A stretch of DNA of 64,000 nt from Adiantum capillus-veneris. Taxonomy: Eukaryota > Streptophyta > Polypodiopsida > Polypodiales > Pteridaceae. The stretch is from positions 99,490,412 through 99,554,411 of the forward strand of contig CM043963.1 of the NCBI GenBank assembly GCA_014529385.2, read 5' to 3'. Shown piece after piece: positions 1 through 14,222 of the stretch. The translations under genes were made by a program, and so were the position numbers. The notes beneath the pieces are model-generated. The model worked only from the letters and a program-made list of their open reading frames with translations. It was not told where the DNA came from and did not search any database. Position 1 is the first letter of the stretch, and every line of letters begins with the position of its first letter.

Positions 1-1262
1 GTGCTTGGTGTGGGTAGCCCGTGAGTGCAAATAGCAGGGAGGATTAGAGGTGCTATTGTAGCAAGGTTTATCCAAGCCAAGTGATTGTTTTGGAGTCAGC
101 ACAAGGTGCCATGCATTTGAATGAGCTAAGGGTTTCTTGGGAGGGAGGACCGTGTAGCATCAACCTTGAGCTTCTTCCTCTACTTCACCCTCCACCCCAT
201 TTTTTGCTATGGGAATGGCCCCTGTCCCACTTCTCCGTGGAGGGGGTTTTGGGGGTCGGTGTTCTCTTGTGTTCCTAGTTTGTGGACTTCTTGTTGGTGT
301 GACAGACCTCACGTGGCCCTATGACAGTGGCGGATGGGTACTTGGGATATGGATTGGATCTTCTATGGAAGGGGCTTGGCTCCACGTGAGCATGTACTTG
401 GGTCTCTTATTTGGTGTTGCCGTGGTGGTGTAACGATGCTACAGGTTTGCATCGGGGTTTGCTTTGTTTTCTTTTATAAGTTGCAATCATTGGGCATGCT
501 AGACATAGTGGTAGGACTCTACTATGTGGTGGCAACCAAGGTATGTTTCTATATTTTAGTTATGTTTGCATATTTTGCTAATGCATGGTTGATTTTCTTC
601 TATGTGTATTGGGTTGTACAATCCCTCAGGACTTGTTGTATTGTTTGCTGACCCATGGCATTGTATGTGCATGGGATGTTGAATTGCTTTTGTTTATGTG
701 AGCATTGCAAAAAAAAAAAAAACTCTGGCATATTAAATTTTTTGATGAAGACAATTATGTTGTGGTGATTGAGGATTTATAAGGATCTTTTGGACAGGAG
801 ATGAAATAACTCATGATTTTCACATGCAAATGCCATATTTCTTGGTCCAATGGTTATAATTTTTCTAAAATAAGTTTGTAGATGTCTTCTAAGTATTGCA
901 AAGAATCAACTATGTGATAACAGAAGAAATAAAGGTAAAGAAAGTACAGGGATATTTTGAAAATTTTGAAAATTAGAGGGGTATTTTGGGAATTTCCACA
1001 AATTTCAAGGATTGTGGGCTTCAAAACAACTGTGCTCTGGTAAATGTGGGACTAATTCCCCATCTAGTTGATGTTTGCATTCTTCAATAACTTGCTATAT
1101 GGTACTAAGTATGCATGCACGTTTGAAAGTTCTGCACCTTTAAGCAAGTCAAAAACCCTAATTAGGAGGCATATTTTTGAATTAATTATAATATGAAATG
1201 CTATAAAACAATATCCCACACAATACCTAATTTGGTGCTAAATAGTATCAAACTTATTACTA
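1..1262. repeat. Dispersed repeat R1, copy 1
   Basis: This segment is closely matched by 44985-46300 in the same orientation, including the blocks around the words GGAGGATTAGAGGTGCTATT and CAGCACAAGGTGCCATGCAT. Small indels separate the copies. The open frames here are short and are not conserved as proteins between copies, so I do not call genes. In both copies an LTR of the gag-only family follows directly, so R1 may be the older sequence into which that LTR inserted, or part of a larger element cut by the window edge. The repeat class is not recognised. Confidence 0.8.
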
Positions 1263-2778
1263 TTTTGTATTGTTGGAAAGGGGAAAAAGGGAACACAACT
1301 GGCACACAATCAACACGTCTCTTTATAGCCCAAGATATATATACATCACCCCTAACCACTAGAGTTCTCCTTCAAAACGTGACAATCTCACAAGAAAACC
1401 GTTGTTTGCACACAACCGTACGCACAACAGAACGGTGAGGGGGCACAACTATCAACAGAGGCCCAGAGACACACACACACAACATAGAAGATAAGGGGAA
1501 AGGGGGAATCCACACAAGATGCATAGTAGTGATGGTTTCAATATGCAAAACAGGATCATTTACAAAGATGCTCCAGGTCAGCACACCCACGATGAGCACA
1601 AAGAGAGAATCAACACCCTCCTTCTTTGCACAAACATCTCAACTCCATAGCCGCACCTCAGCTCCACACAACCCGGCTCGACACTCAAGAGTGGAGCAAA
1701 ATGGCCCAAGAAAACCAAACTAGACAAAAAGCCCTTGAAATGGCATTTGAACCTCCCTTTATAGAGGGTTTAAAAAAGCTTGAAAATGTAAAAAAAATGG
1801 TATTTTCTAGCTCGTGCAAGCAATTGGAACCTCATTTGGTATTTTTTGTGCATTGCCTACCACTTGGCACTCCTAATTTAGAACATCCCGCATGCTCCGG
1901 ACACTTGGCCAATTTTACATTTTCCACCTTTGTGAACTGTCCCTTGGGCCTCAGCATCTCGCTCTCCCCTTCGCACATTAATCACCACATGAGGGGAGCA
2001 ATGACGGCACCATCGTCGCTCACCCTCTCTCTCTTCAAAAATGTTGCCCGCAAGCATGTGTGAACCAACCCCAAATCGAGGGCCACATTAGCATGTCAAA
2101 CCAATGCCACCGATGGCAACAAACGACCCTAGAGGCACCAACATAGCATATGGGACCAATCCCTCTCGACACATGGCAAGCTTGGGTAGTTCTACCTTCA
2201 AACTCCAAAAAAGTTACCATAAAATCTTCAAAAAAAACTTGTTTTTTGCCCCTAGCTTCAAGTGCATGCCAATGGTTGCAAAGACATCCAATCACTAGGC
2301 CATCAAAACCACCCCAAACATGGCCTATCTGACTCTGACTCTACCTATTCCCCCCTCATTCCATCCTCCACATGACCTCGAACTAAGTGCTCCAACTTGG
2401 CAAAAAAATGTCGGATTCATTTCGGTTGCCAATTGACCCAAACTTCAATGCGTCGTATCTCGACACCGTAGCTCCAATTGGCAAGACGCTTCTTCTTGTC
2501 AGCTCCAAATGTTGTCCTCTACCTTCTCAAACCTCATCAAGCTTTAGAAAACATCTTTAGGCACACCAATCAAGGCCACCAAACATGCACCAAACTGGCT
2601 CGTGATGAAACTTCATCTGCTAATATCTCTCCCATCTCAGCTCCGATTGACAATTTGAAAAGACCAATGCACTCCACTATTCATGCTCTACACATCTATC
2701 ACTTTAAACTGGCGTTGACCACCTATCCTAATATGTCCTATCCATTTTGAATCTCCAATCATCTCCAGCTTCAAACGT
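1263..2778. repeat. LTR-like fragment, gag-only retroelement family (type Y)
   Basis: The sequence begins with the family signature (AAAGGGAACACAACTGGCAC, then CAACACGTCTCTTTATAGCC) and continues with a body shared with 16257-17914, 21278-23002 (opposite orientation), 42074-42650 (opposite orientation) and 63526-64000. Open frames on both strands are shadows of the repeat. The minus-strand family element would lie to its left, but no gag-like sequence is adjacent, so this is probably a solo or truncated LTR abutting the next LTR at 2779. Confidence 0.65.
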
Positions 2779-4453
<1,675 letters not shown>

Positions 4454-4789
4454 GCCCTATCCGGAGCCTTTTTGCCCTATAAAACCACACAAAGCATAGA
4501 TTTCCTCTATAAACCACACAACATATCATCTCTCACTTGTTGTGGCACTTCAACCCGTTCTTATTCCACATTGGCTATGACCACATCATGAGCTAAACAA
4601 GCCAGCTCATAAGACTCGGTATCCTCGTCATAGGATGTGGGCTCATCCGGTCCATCTTCCTCACCTGTCTCCTAGAAATGGGAACTAGAATCTCCATCTT
4701 CATCAGCATCATACAATGACTCGGTGTCACTCATCTTGAACCGCTTCCAGCTCCACAAAAGCTTGAACATTGTTTAGGCTTTTCACACT

Positions 4790-5403
4790 TTATTCATCTT
4801 CTCTTGAACCCTCGGTTTCTGCAACTTGATTGCAATCTGCTACCTTCTCATACAAGCTTTCCACAAGAACAAGCTCTACCTCTGTAATGTAATTTGGAAA
4901 CCCAACACCTGCTACCTCTTTGGCACACTGGATCACTTCAACGAGGGGATTATCCTCTTTGACAAGCTTATCCATCATTGGCACATGCACATCATAAACT
5001 GGAAACCTCCAAGGAACATAATCAAGTATTAGCCTTACCTCAACACGCTTTGTATCTTGCACAACTAGCACTACCTTTAGTTGAACCATAGAATACTCTC
5101 CTACCACCACAACAGGAATATAATCTGTATGCTTCAGCAAACATAGCTTGAGCTTCCACTTCACCTTGACCAGATACACCATGTCTTCATAGGTATCCGC
5201 ACCGTCTTCCACCTTATCACTGACCTCGGATGCAAACACTCAAGAAACTTTGACAGCTTCAAAAACTGATTGCCTTTCACCCCAGTGGCAACCTCAAATT
5301 GTTTCCAACATGCTTTAAATTGTTCAAGAAAAATAGAGAAATCCTTAGTTACGTCTTGGCGTACCGATTTCAGTTTTGCAACAGCCTTTGTCGGGGTGAT
5401 CAC
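4790..5403 (-). pseudogene. Decayed gag-like protein, element 1 internal region
   Basis: Minus-strand frames 5403-5161 and 5239-4790 encode overlapping parts of a protein that matches, nearly residue for residue, the plus-strand remnant at 38388-38759. Shared strings include KVEDGADTY, LVKEDNPLVE, AKEVAGVGFP and KVADCNQVAE. The matched remnant has an upstream segment with the Trp-rich layout of retrotransposon gag. The two frames overlap through a frameshift near 5200, and nonsense codons lie upstream. No protease, RT or integrase lies between the LTRs, so the element is gag-only and would need enzymes supplied from elsewhere. Assignment to gag is by family logic, not by a zinc knuckle. Confidence 0.6.
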
Positions 5404-5740
5404 TTCTTGAAACCGCTCCAGAAGCTGCCTTTGAAATTTTTTCCATGAACTTCAACCATCATCCTTTCAAATCATTGTACCAAATCTTTGCACGTATGTG
5501 CATCAATAGTGGTACCCTTTGCAATTTCTCCGCATCTGTCAACATATGCATCGACATAATCCATAATTCAAAATATGCTAACCAATCCTCAAGGTCTTCA
5601 GCACCTATAAATATGGGGCCAAAACCTTGCTCCATCATCTCTGCTATCTTCTAACACAACTACCAAATTTTTTGACCACCTACCAACCGCTTGTCAGCTC
5701 ATTAACACTGCTTTAACCTTCAAGTTGGAGAATCAGTGCT

Positions 5741-5757
5741 CCTTCGTGGGGCCACCA
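5741..5757 (-). other. Putative primer-binding site, element 1
   Basis: Read on the minus strand, TGGTGGCCCCACGAAGG lies five bases beyond the LTR edge at 5763. The same position in other family members reads TGGTGCCCCCAC (38006) and TGGTGTCCTCAAGG (23008). Starting with TGG just inside the 5' LTR is what a tRNA primer site does. I cannot name the tRNA; it is not the usual initiator-Met sequence. Confidence 0.45.
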
Positions 5758-5762
5758 GAAGA

Positions 5763-7507
5763 TGGATAGGGGGAAAGGGAACACACCCGGCACACAAACA
5801 ACACGCCTCTCTATAGCCTAGGATAATCACTGCACCCCAATCCACTAGACTTCACCTTCAAAACTCGCACAACTAACAATAGAACACACCATATTTTTCC
5901 AATTTACGACCGTGCCACAACACACAACATTCTCTCTTCCTCTCTTAGACACACACACAAAGGCCTGGTGAGGCACGCGCATCTCAAACACCGGGACCAG
6001 ATTGTTGGAATAGAGCAAAGAGAAGAAGGGAGAAAGGGGGAAGAAACAACAAGAAAAATACGGTTTGATTCAATTGTTGCCAAGAGCATCATCTACAACA
6101 CCATCAAGGCTCGACTACAAAGACTCCATCGGCATGAACATGACGAGCAACAAAAGCTTGGGCAACCTTCAGATTCACCTCCACGCAGCCCTCTCTATAG
6201 AGAGGCAAGAAAAGAGACACATTGTCATAAAAAAAACTTGTTGGCTCCGAGCACTCTTCTCCTTGAAAAACCCCTCCTCGACCTCCTTCCTCTTCCCCAA
6301 CAAGAGCTTCCCCGAAGCTCCCAAAAATTGCTCCCAAAAAGTTGCCCCCTTGGGTGTGTGCACCTCCCCCTTTTCTTGAGATCCCCCCATGCTATTCTTG
6401 GACTGCCCCTTTGCATGAACCAACCCTGACAACTCGGTTTGTGTTGAGCCCCACGCCATGCGTATGAGCCACCCCTTCATTATGGCCTCAAGCCTCATAG
6501 TAACTGCGACGTGACTGTGGGCACTCCCCCTTATCAAAAGGGTTCGCGGATTTATGGCACATTTGGGCCACTCCCCTTACTGCATATCCATGTCATCACC
6601 TGCTACGCGAGGGCATGGCTGCCGCCGACGGATGCCTGAAGTGCCACCACTGTAGCGCCGCCATAGCTTCTAGCTTCCAAGGAACTCCCGCGCCATGTGA
6701 TGCTTGTGAAGGGTGCCCCATATGGGCTATATACTCCAGCTTCCGAGCTCTACTTACCGCATGTGGGATAAAGCAACCCCGCCACATGTCACTCCTCTCC
6801 TTGGCCTTCAAGGTCCAAAAACTCCACATAACCCCAAAAATTCCATCTTTTTCTGCCCCAATTTCTACCTGCTCCAAGACCCTGCTCAGTTATCAGATGG
6901 TCGAGACGTAAGTTTACATCAAAATCTTCCATTGTGGACTTCAAACTCACCTGTGTGCTCTGCACTTTGACTCTCTTGAGACTACAAACTAAGGCCGATA
7001 AAATTGCCCAAGTTTATTTGTTGCCACCCCGCAGGCAATTGGCACAATTTCAACTTGCAATATCTTCTTGATCTGGGCACCGATTGATGCACAATCAGTT
7101 CCTAAAGACTTCACACTATGCACACCACATCCTAGAACCACGTCGAGCTCCAAAAAACACCAGATTGCACATTTCTTGACGTGGACAAACTGGCACCAAC
7201 CCGGCCCTTGGCAAAAATTTGACTATTAATACCTTGACATCCGGGACTCAGATTGCTGATCCAAAAAGACTAGCTGGCTCCATAAATCAAGGTCTACACG
7301 TCAATAGCCCCAAACAGGTTTGGACTACATGGCATCACTTAGCCTATCCGTCTCGGATCTGCAATCACTTCCAACTTCAAACTACCATAACTTGGGCACT
7401 GTGGCTCTGCTTGATGAGCCATCTGGACCTGCTCCTTTACACTTCAAGATCTACATATTTGGGCTAAAAACTAGCACCTTAAACATTCTTCACTTGCCAC
7501 CCTGTGA
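5763..7507 (-). repeat. 5' LTR of minus-strand gag-only element 1
   Basis: It opens with TGGATAGGGGGAAAGG, like the partner at 2779, and shares its successive blocks down to CTTGCCACCCTGT near 7505. The sequences that follow the two LTRs differ, which marks the element's outer edge here. A five-base target duplication is not evident, as expected for an old copy. Confidence 0.6.
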
Positions 7508-9366
7508 GGGAGGAATCTCAAATCTCGAGTGAGATTTTCCAAGCAAACCCTAAATCGAGCAAGATTGAGCAAGATTGGCCAAGGTACACTATACAAAACA
7601 AAAACTAAACATAATTTTTTAGGTGACTTCAAGTACAACAAAAAACATCTAAAACAAGATTACACCTAATTTTAATGGTAAAACGACCACAAATATTTGA
7701 CAAAAAGAACCCCTTGAACAAGGGTTTAGTAGAATGTTCCTTTTGATGGGCTAGAACATTTGGAACACATACAATGACATGTTGATATTCCTCTTCTTGG
7801 AACTAGTTGCCCTCAGATATTGGAAGTTCATTTCTACCACCATTGATCCTTGTTGGGAATAGTGGCACCATGATTCTAATGGATACAAATCTCATGAATA
7901 AGGAGAGTCTGGGAGATTGAGCTTCTCTTCACTTCTCCTCCTCTCTCTTGCTCTACCTCAAGTTATTGTGGGTTGATATACGATAACATACTATGCATTT
8001 TAAGTTACTCTAGAGAAAACGGTGGAAACTTGAAAATCATTATTTTATTGCAATGAGACTGTTCTTTTGGGAAAATCCACATCATGGTATATATTAAAGT
8101 TTTGATCACACCATCATAGGTAGCCTTCTATCGGGGGGGGGGGGGCGGGGGGGGTTTAGAAGTGTTGCCAAAGGTGGTGGTGACCAACGTGTCAAGGGAG
8201 GTGGTAATGGTGGGGGGTTATAAAGAGTTCTTTGATAGAAGAGTATGCAAGGTTGATAAGGTATGAACAAATTTCTTATGACAACTTTGTCCACATACTA
8301 GTTCTCTTTCACCTATCCATATCGATAGAAACCTAGGTTTAGTGTAATTCCACCTACAAATTTTGAGATTTTTAGTGTAAATAAACCTACAAACTTTAGA
8401 GAAATTTAGTGTAAAAACCTACAAGGTGAACCTACAAATTTAGCGTAGAAAGTTTAGCTCCTACACTGCTCGGAGTTCCTAGTCTGCTGAGTTGTCTGGC
8501 ATGCCTCGACCCAGATTACTCACCCAACGTGTGATGCCCCTATGTTGAATACACTTCTTGAGCCATGGTGTATGATTTTCATTGTAGTTCTTTGAAATGA
8601 TTTTCCTAACGTGGCTTAGCCCTCCATTTTTGTTTGTACTCTATCTACTATTTGGGAGTTGTACGTCCATCAATGCCTCATAGAAATGCAAATGGATGGT
8701 AGTCTAGCATTGCATCTATCCTCTTGCAGAATGATGTGATCCAGGCCTTGATCCTTAGCACCCCATAAGGTAACCCCCTTCAAGGGGTGACCGGGAGATT
8801 GGTTGTGCTACAACAAACAACATTGTGCCACGTTCAGACAACTGTGTTGGCTAGGAAAGATAAATCTCAGGGTCCCTAATCATTGGCAAATGTGGTTTTG
8901 AAGGAGTTGGGCAAGGAAACTCACTATAGATGAGGCAAGAAGGTCCTCAAGTTCAACTGCTGTCATTTTCAACAACTATATGGTATAAACAAAATCCTTC
9001 AAAAAATCTCTTTGAAAGAGACGTGGACTCTTTCACATACGTGTAGGAACCAGTGTGCAAAAACGACTTTGTTTTGAAAACTTGGCAAACCTATCTATGA
9101 GAAGTTTAGTGGTAAACTGATTAAATTTGAAGAGTTTTACACCAAATGACGCTGAATTTCTCTAAATTTTGTAGGTTTTCTCACTTTCAAACTTAAAATT
9201 TAGAGGTAAATCTCAAAATTTGCACGTGGGATTACATATAACCTAGGCTTTTTCTCAAACCCCTCCCCTCTCTTTCTCTCTCCTCGCTCTCTCTCAATCT
9301 CTTTAAAAAAAAGTCTCTAAAAGAGCCCACGCCAGCGTGGAATTTTTTTTAGAAAGATTGAGAGAG
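7508..9366. other. Unassigned sequence with a G-rich run
   Basis: I see no supportable gene. A run of 22 bases, all G except one C, lies at 8133-8154. A Pro-rich minus-strand frame there is a product of that run and the G-rich sequence beside it. The rest is AT-rich with no recognised protein. Confidence 0.5.
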
Positions 9367-9369
9367 ATG

Positions 9370-9414
<45 letters not shown>

Positions 9415-9432
9415 GAGGAGGAGGAGGAGGGG
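9367..9432. repeat. (GA)n/(GGA)n microsatellite
   Basis: GA dinucleotides grade into GGA trinucleotides. The minus-strand frame across it encodes a Ser/Leu/Pro run and is not a gene. From 9433 to 10276 I see nothing further beyond a poly-T stretch near 9820. Confidence 0.95.
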
Positions 9433-10381
9433 ATTGTATATGGGTGAGAAAAGGCTGGAAGGGAAGAGGCTGAGGAGGCGGAGAGCGTACATGTTGTAGG
9501 ATCAACATATCTGTGTTGATGTGCATCACGTGACCTTGTACTCTGTCACAAGGAGATCTTCAATATGTTAACGCAGCCCGACCTAATCTCTTGTCACACC
9601 ATCGTTTTTGGTGTTGCGCTTGAGTAGGTTTTTCCCAACCCAATTAAGCATCCAATGTGAAGAATTGTGGTGGTTGTTGGACTAAGTGAGGTAGGTAAGG
9701 GAGAGCACGCGCTCCTACAAGGCAAGAGTTCAGAACTTCTGCTAGGGACGGGTAGAGACAACAAAAGGAGACCTCCAGAGAGGCTCAACTGCTAAATTGC
9801 ACTTCTCTCCTCTTTTTTTTTTTTTAATGAAAGCACCAGACTAGCGCACACCCAGTGCTTTATCTCCAGTTGGAGCCTTGACTTTAGTAGTTGCAAGTTT
9901 TGATTCTTTAGCAAGAGTTGCAAGTGTGGAGGCAGCCACTGTCCACAAGGCCATAGCGAAGCAGTTTAGAGCTGCACGCGAAGCAGAAGAAATTGGGCTC
10001 TTTTAGCTCCACACGCTCTATGCTGTTGTCTTTCATGCTCCACAGAAGGGGCGATTACAACCTTTATTATGAGCACAATACATATGTACGTACTGTGAAA
10101 TGTCCACACAAACTTTGAAGTACTATACGCCTCACTGCCACACTTGCTTCTACAATGAGCGGCATGTAGGCAGCATAATGGATGGTGGTTGTGCCGGTGA
10201 TTTAGGGAACAACAGAGCTCTCTCTCTCTCTCTCTCTTTCTTTTTTTTCTTTTTGCTGGAGGAACTTTTTTGTAGGTTTTTTTTTTAAAATTCCACCAGC
10301 AAATATGTGCAACTCTTGTCAAAAAAGGGCTCATTCAGTAAGACTAAATTTGAAGACTGCAGCCTCCAACGAGCTCAGCCC

Positions 10382-11094
10382 TTAAGACATCCTTTGGGCA
10401 GCCTCCTTAGCAAGAACTTTCTCCTTTGCATGAGTCTTGGCCTGTGAGTTGACCCCCGTAATGCCACCACCCCATTGCCTTAGAAGGTCATCAAACCGGT
10501 CAATGAAGTTCTCCTTAATAGCTTTTACAATTTTGTTGAACTCCAATTTGTCCTCGGTTTTAACTGATGTGAGACATAGACATTGGCTGCCATCTTCCCT
10601 GCATATAGTTGGAAGCCAAATAACCAGCTCAATGGGATCCACATCATGTGCAATAACCACGAGTTGCGCTTTCCCTTGCTCGATCAAGTACCTGAGCGGT
10701 TAATTCCATACTTCACAACAATAGGCTTCTTGCTTTCAATCGTCTTCCCCTCGGCTTCCGCCTGAGGCTTCTTCAAAAGGCGCTCTTTCTTGGCAGCTTT
10801 GTCCTCTGGCCTGTACTTGATAAGCATCTTGAAGAGGCTAGACGCCAAGTTCTTATCCAGAGTCTTGGTAAACTGGTTCAAAGCAGGTGGAGCTTTAAGC
10901 CGCTGATTCAAGACCCTCCTTTGCCTTTGACGAACATACTTAGGCCACTTGAAAAATCTGTGCAGGTCTTTCTTTGGAGGCAATGCTCCTCCTTTGCCAA
11001 ACTATTTTGGCCTCTTCTCAAACAAAGGATTCTGCACCTTCTCTGTGGTCTTTTTCTTTTCCGCTGTTGCAGGTACCGGGATCTTCAGGGCCAT
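10382..11094 (-). pseudogene. RPL7A: Processed pseudogene of 60S ribosomal protein L7a (eL8)
   Basis: L7a is a large-subunit ribosomal protein. The minus strand from ATG at 11094 reads MALKIPVPATAEKKKTTEK, then after a TAG (normally Gln in RPKQFG) continues [68 protein letters not shown] and [14 protein letters not shown], ending at TAA 10384-10382. Defects visible: the TAG near codon 31, a frameshift at the segment normally coding KYGLNHVTYLIEQ, and loss of about 20 residues where the family has the YCIVKGKARLG segment. There are no introns. A run of 10 T on the plus strand at 10277-10286, about 95 bp past the stop, is a likely poly(A) remnant. This is a retroposed, dead copy. Confidence 0.93.
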
Positions 11095-11253
11095 GGCGAA
11101 CGCTTACAGTGAGACTCCGATCGTTAACACGTCCTGCTCCTACAGATGCTTGTACGAGTCACGACTAAAAGTCTCTCTCTCTCTCTCTATCTCTCTTTCA
11201 GTCAAAACGAGACTCCCTGAAAGAGTCCGGCGCGCGCTCTTTCACAGAGTCTC

Positions 11254-11256
<3 letters not shown>

Positions 11257-11294
<38 letters not shown>
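11257..11294. repeat. (GA)n microsatellite
   Basis: About 19 GA units lie just upstream of the L7a pseudogene's 5' end, preceded by a small palindrome around GAAAGAG...CTCTTTC (11218-11243). Nothing else is recognised from 11295 to 11800. Confidence 0.95.
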
Positions 11295-11299
<5 letters not shown>

Positions 11300-11819
11300 A
11301 GTGCGGGTTTTTCTGCTGATGCTACCAGGGTGTTGGGGATGTAGACGACAGGGGGGCAGAACGAGTAAATGTTATGATGACTATAATTCTCAAGTAATTA
11401 AGCGAGTGGCTTCAGCGCAGCTAACTGGTTGCACTTTGCAAGTCGAGCTCTGTTGATAACCTATTTGAAAATTTGATAAGACAAGCATTTTGGAACGATC
11501 TGTAGACAAACAGAAACATCTCTCATGACCGATTCATCGCAGAATATGGTGTCCGCAAGGCTTGGTTAATTTGGTGTAGCTCCAAGGAGACGTAGCAACA
11601 TTGCAGCGGAAGTGAAGTAATAAATCATGCAGGTGCAATTAGGAAGTGAGAGCTAATTGACCATCCGATATTGGGAGGAAGCAGGAGGCATGAGCAACGG
11701 CTTGCACTACTATGATATGATTCTTACAGCTACCAATATTTCAGTTGAGTATAAGAAGTAGTACTAGCATCGACGTACAACATTTGAAGAGCATAATAAT
11801 CCATTGCTTATTAGATATG

Positions 11820-12230
11820 ATGCTGATCAGTGCACCAAAAACCTCTCTGCTAAAAGACCTTCTCACAAACAATCCGCCACAGAGCGTATGATAAGGCCTA
11901 TGATAGAATTGAATGGGAGTTCATACTTCAAAGTCTTTATGATATGGGTTTGGACAGATTCTTTTTCACACTCTGTTGGGGAATGCATCAGCTAGAATTT
12001 CAGCTAATGGTGCTCTAACAGACGTTATTCCATTGCATAAATCCATAAGACAAGGGTGCCTACTTTCTCCTTTGCTATATGCTATTGCAGCTGATGCCTT
12101 GGATTGACTTGTTAAAGCTGTTATGCAGTAGGGCAAATTCATTGTCATATACATATCTGGCTCTATGAAGCAAGTGTGCCTACAAAAGTTTGTTGATCAT
12201 ACCAATGCAATTGTGAGGAATGATGTACAT
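11820..12230 (+). pseudogene. LINE (non-LTR) reverse transcriptase remnant
   Basis: One frame near 11887-11960 reads DKAYDRIEWEFILQSLYDMG, which fits the LINE RT segment with AYDR(V/I)EW. After a frameshift near 11965 another frame reads LLGNASARISANG, then HKSIRQGCLLSPLLYAIA, the conserved RQGCPLSPLLF region of L1-type reverse transcriptases, followed by DALD and a stop. The catalytic YADD box is not recognisable downstream. Several frameshifts and stops show that it is dead. The RT assignment is from family motifs; the clade is not resolved. Confidence 0.8.
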
Positions 12231-12446
12231 GCATAAGAATTATAGGGCTTGTCTCAATGTCTTGCAAGTGGCTCAATTATTAACCATGCTAAAAGTCTGG
12301 TTTGATGGGGCTTTCTGCTCTGTCTAAGCCAGTTTTCACCAGAAGACTTAAACTGCTGCGCAAGGAGAAAAAACATGCCCATGCTGCCTATTGACTGGGG
12401 TTTTAGGTTGAGCCATTATCTGATAGTTTATAGTTTAGCTTCTTTT

Positions 12447-12853
12447 TGATGTGTCATATCCGTACGAGAAGCTAGTCATCAACATTGATGGAGTCATGCT
12501 GTAAATATCCACTTTCTAGCAAGACAATTTGAACGTTTGGAAGATCCAGACCAATTAAAATTGTGAGTGGAGGTTTGAATACTAAAAAAGTTAATAGGAG
12601 TTTTGGTTATGACTTGAAAAGTATTGGTGTTCCAAGGATCCTCTATCCTGTTGATGTGTCATATCTGTATGATAGGCTAGTCATCAGCATTGATAGAGTC
12701 ATGCTGTAAATATCCACTTTTTAGCAAGACAATTTGAATGATTGGAAGATCCAGACCCATTAAAATTGTGAGTGGAGGTCTGAATACTAAAATAGTTAAT
12801 AGGAGTTTTGGTTATGACTTGAAAAGTATTGGTGTTCCAAGGATCCTCTATCT
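12447..12853. repeat. 205-bp tandem duplication
   Basis: The segment beginning TTGATGTGTCATATC at 12446 starts again at 12651 and stays highly similar, with scattered substitutions, to about 12853. Both copies contain the words GAGTCATGCTGTAAATATCC and CTTGAAAAGTATTGGTGTTC. It may be the 3' part of the LINE copy. From 12854 to 13734 there is a short (GA)n at 13132-13163 and a plus frame at 13286-13525 that I cannot assign. Confidence 0.85.
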
Positions 12854-13130
12854 CTTGACTAAAAAAGAGAGAGAGTGAGAGGATCCTGCGAGGAAGTGTT
12901 CACCAAAACCTTTTGTAGGAGCTAGTGGAAAAAAGAACATTGAATATCTTCACAAAATTTTTTATTTATTTTTACCGAATTTTACACTAAAATCCTCCAA
13001 ATTTAGCCCGTTTCCTTCAATGCCACCCTCAAAACTAGCCTGGAATTTTTTATTTTGGCCCTTAAAAATACACTTAAGGCATGGTTTTTAATGAAGTTTT
13101 TGCCAATGATAGTGATATTGTTTCTCATTT

Positions 13131-13167
<37 letters not shown>

Positions 13168-13734
13168 AAGCATCTTCTCTTACTTAGCATTGTTCTTTCT
13201 GATGGATACCACCTTATCTTGAGCAAACACAAGCTCAAAACAGACTAAATTTGCTACAAAAAAATTAGTATGCAAAGTCACTGCAGTGACCTTCACTCTT
13301 GTTGAAACTATCGTTCCAGATTTAAAGAAGGCTCTAGTACCACCTTTTAGGGTATGGCATGGCTTTGATCTTCATAGATTGGAGCCAAATTTGCCTCTTA
13401 TAATTGGTGGCAGGATGAATATTCCACATGACCAAAGATGTAAAGCATATTCCGAGGATGATGTGCCCATTGTGTGGCGGATGTTATGGCCTTCCTCACA
13501 TCTGGCATATTTTTTCAAACAATGATTCAAAATGGAAAGGAGCAGCATCTTCAATCTTTGTGAAAGAATTTGTTCAATTGAAGCTTTGAAGTTGTAGATT
13601 GTATGGTAAAATTTGTCTTTGTATGTTTACCATGTGTCACATTGTCTATAGAGCACTTGATGATAAAAATTACTATATTGCGTACAAACACTTGCTCAGG
13701 TTTGTCTTTGCTCGGAAAAACTCGCTTGGTGCGT

Positions 13735-14222
13735 GGTGAGACTCCCTGTCATGCCCTATCCGGAGACTTTTTGGCCTATAAAACCACACAAAGCATACAT
13801 TTCCTCTGTGCCTTGCCTGCTGAGGCTCTTCCCATCTGCTCTAGCCCTCTGCCATGCATCTACAAAGCATACACATTACTGCTTGTGCCCTATGCTAGGA
13901 TTAACACATTTTGGATGCACCAACATCCATATCTTGTACATTGTGGCTCTGTTTGATGAGTCGTCTCAGCTTGCTTGTAGACCACTTCAAGCTCTACATA
14001 TCCAAGCAAAAAACCAGATCTGTGACTACATTTAACTGCCACCCTATTAGGCTCTTCTTGGAGTCCTTTTTGGCCTATAAACCACATTAGACATACACAA
14101 CCACTGCTACCTACTTGCCCAAGATCTTTCCATCTACTTTAGCTCTTTGTCATGCACCTATTAACCTGCACATACCTATCGATGCCATCTTTTTTGGTTG
14201 AACAACTTTGGCTACACCATCA
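13735..14222 (-). repeat. Truncated 3' LTR of minus-strand gag-only element 2
   Basis: It matches 17500-17914 and, in opposite orientation, 36510-36975: the TATAAACCACA block, GTCATGCACCTATTAACCTG and an end at ACACCATCA. The sequence just beyond (14223-14240) read on the minus strand is purine/G-rich (GAGTGGGTGGGCAA), a suitable polypurine tract. This puts the LTR edge at TG/CA. Confidence 0.6.

Noticed and set aside
8106-8294. Proline-rich minus-strand frame
   Set aside because: Generated by the G-rich run at 8133-8154.
13286-13525. 79-codon plus-strand frame
   Set aside because: No recognisable motif and a decayed setting; it may be a tail of the LINE copy but cannot be supported as a gene.
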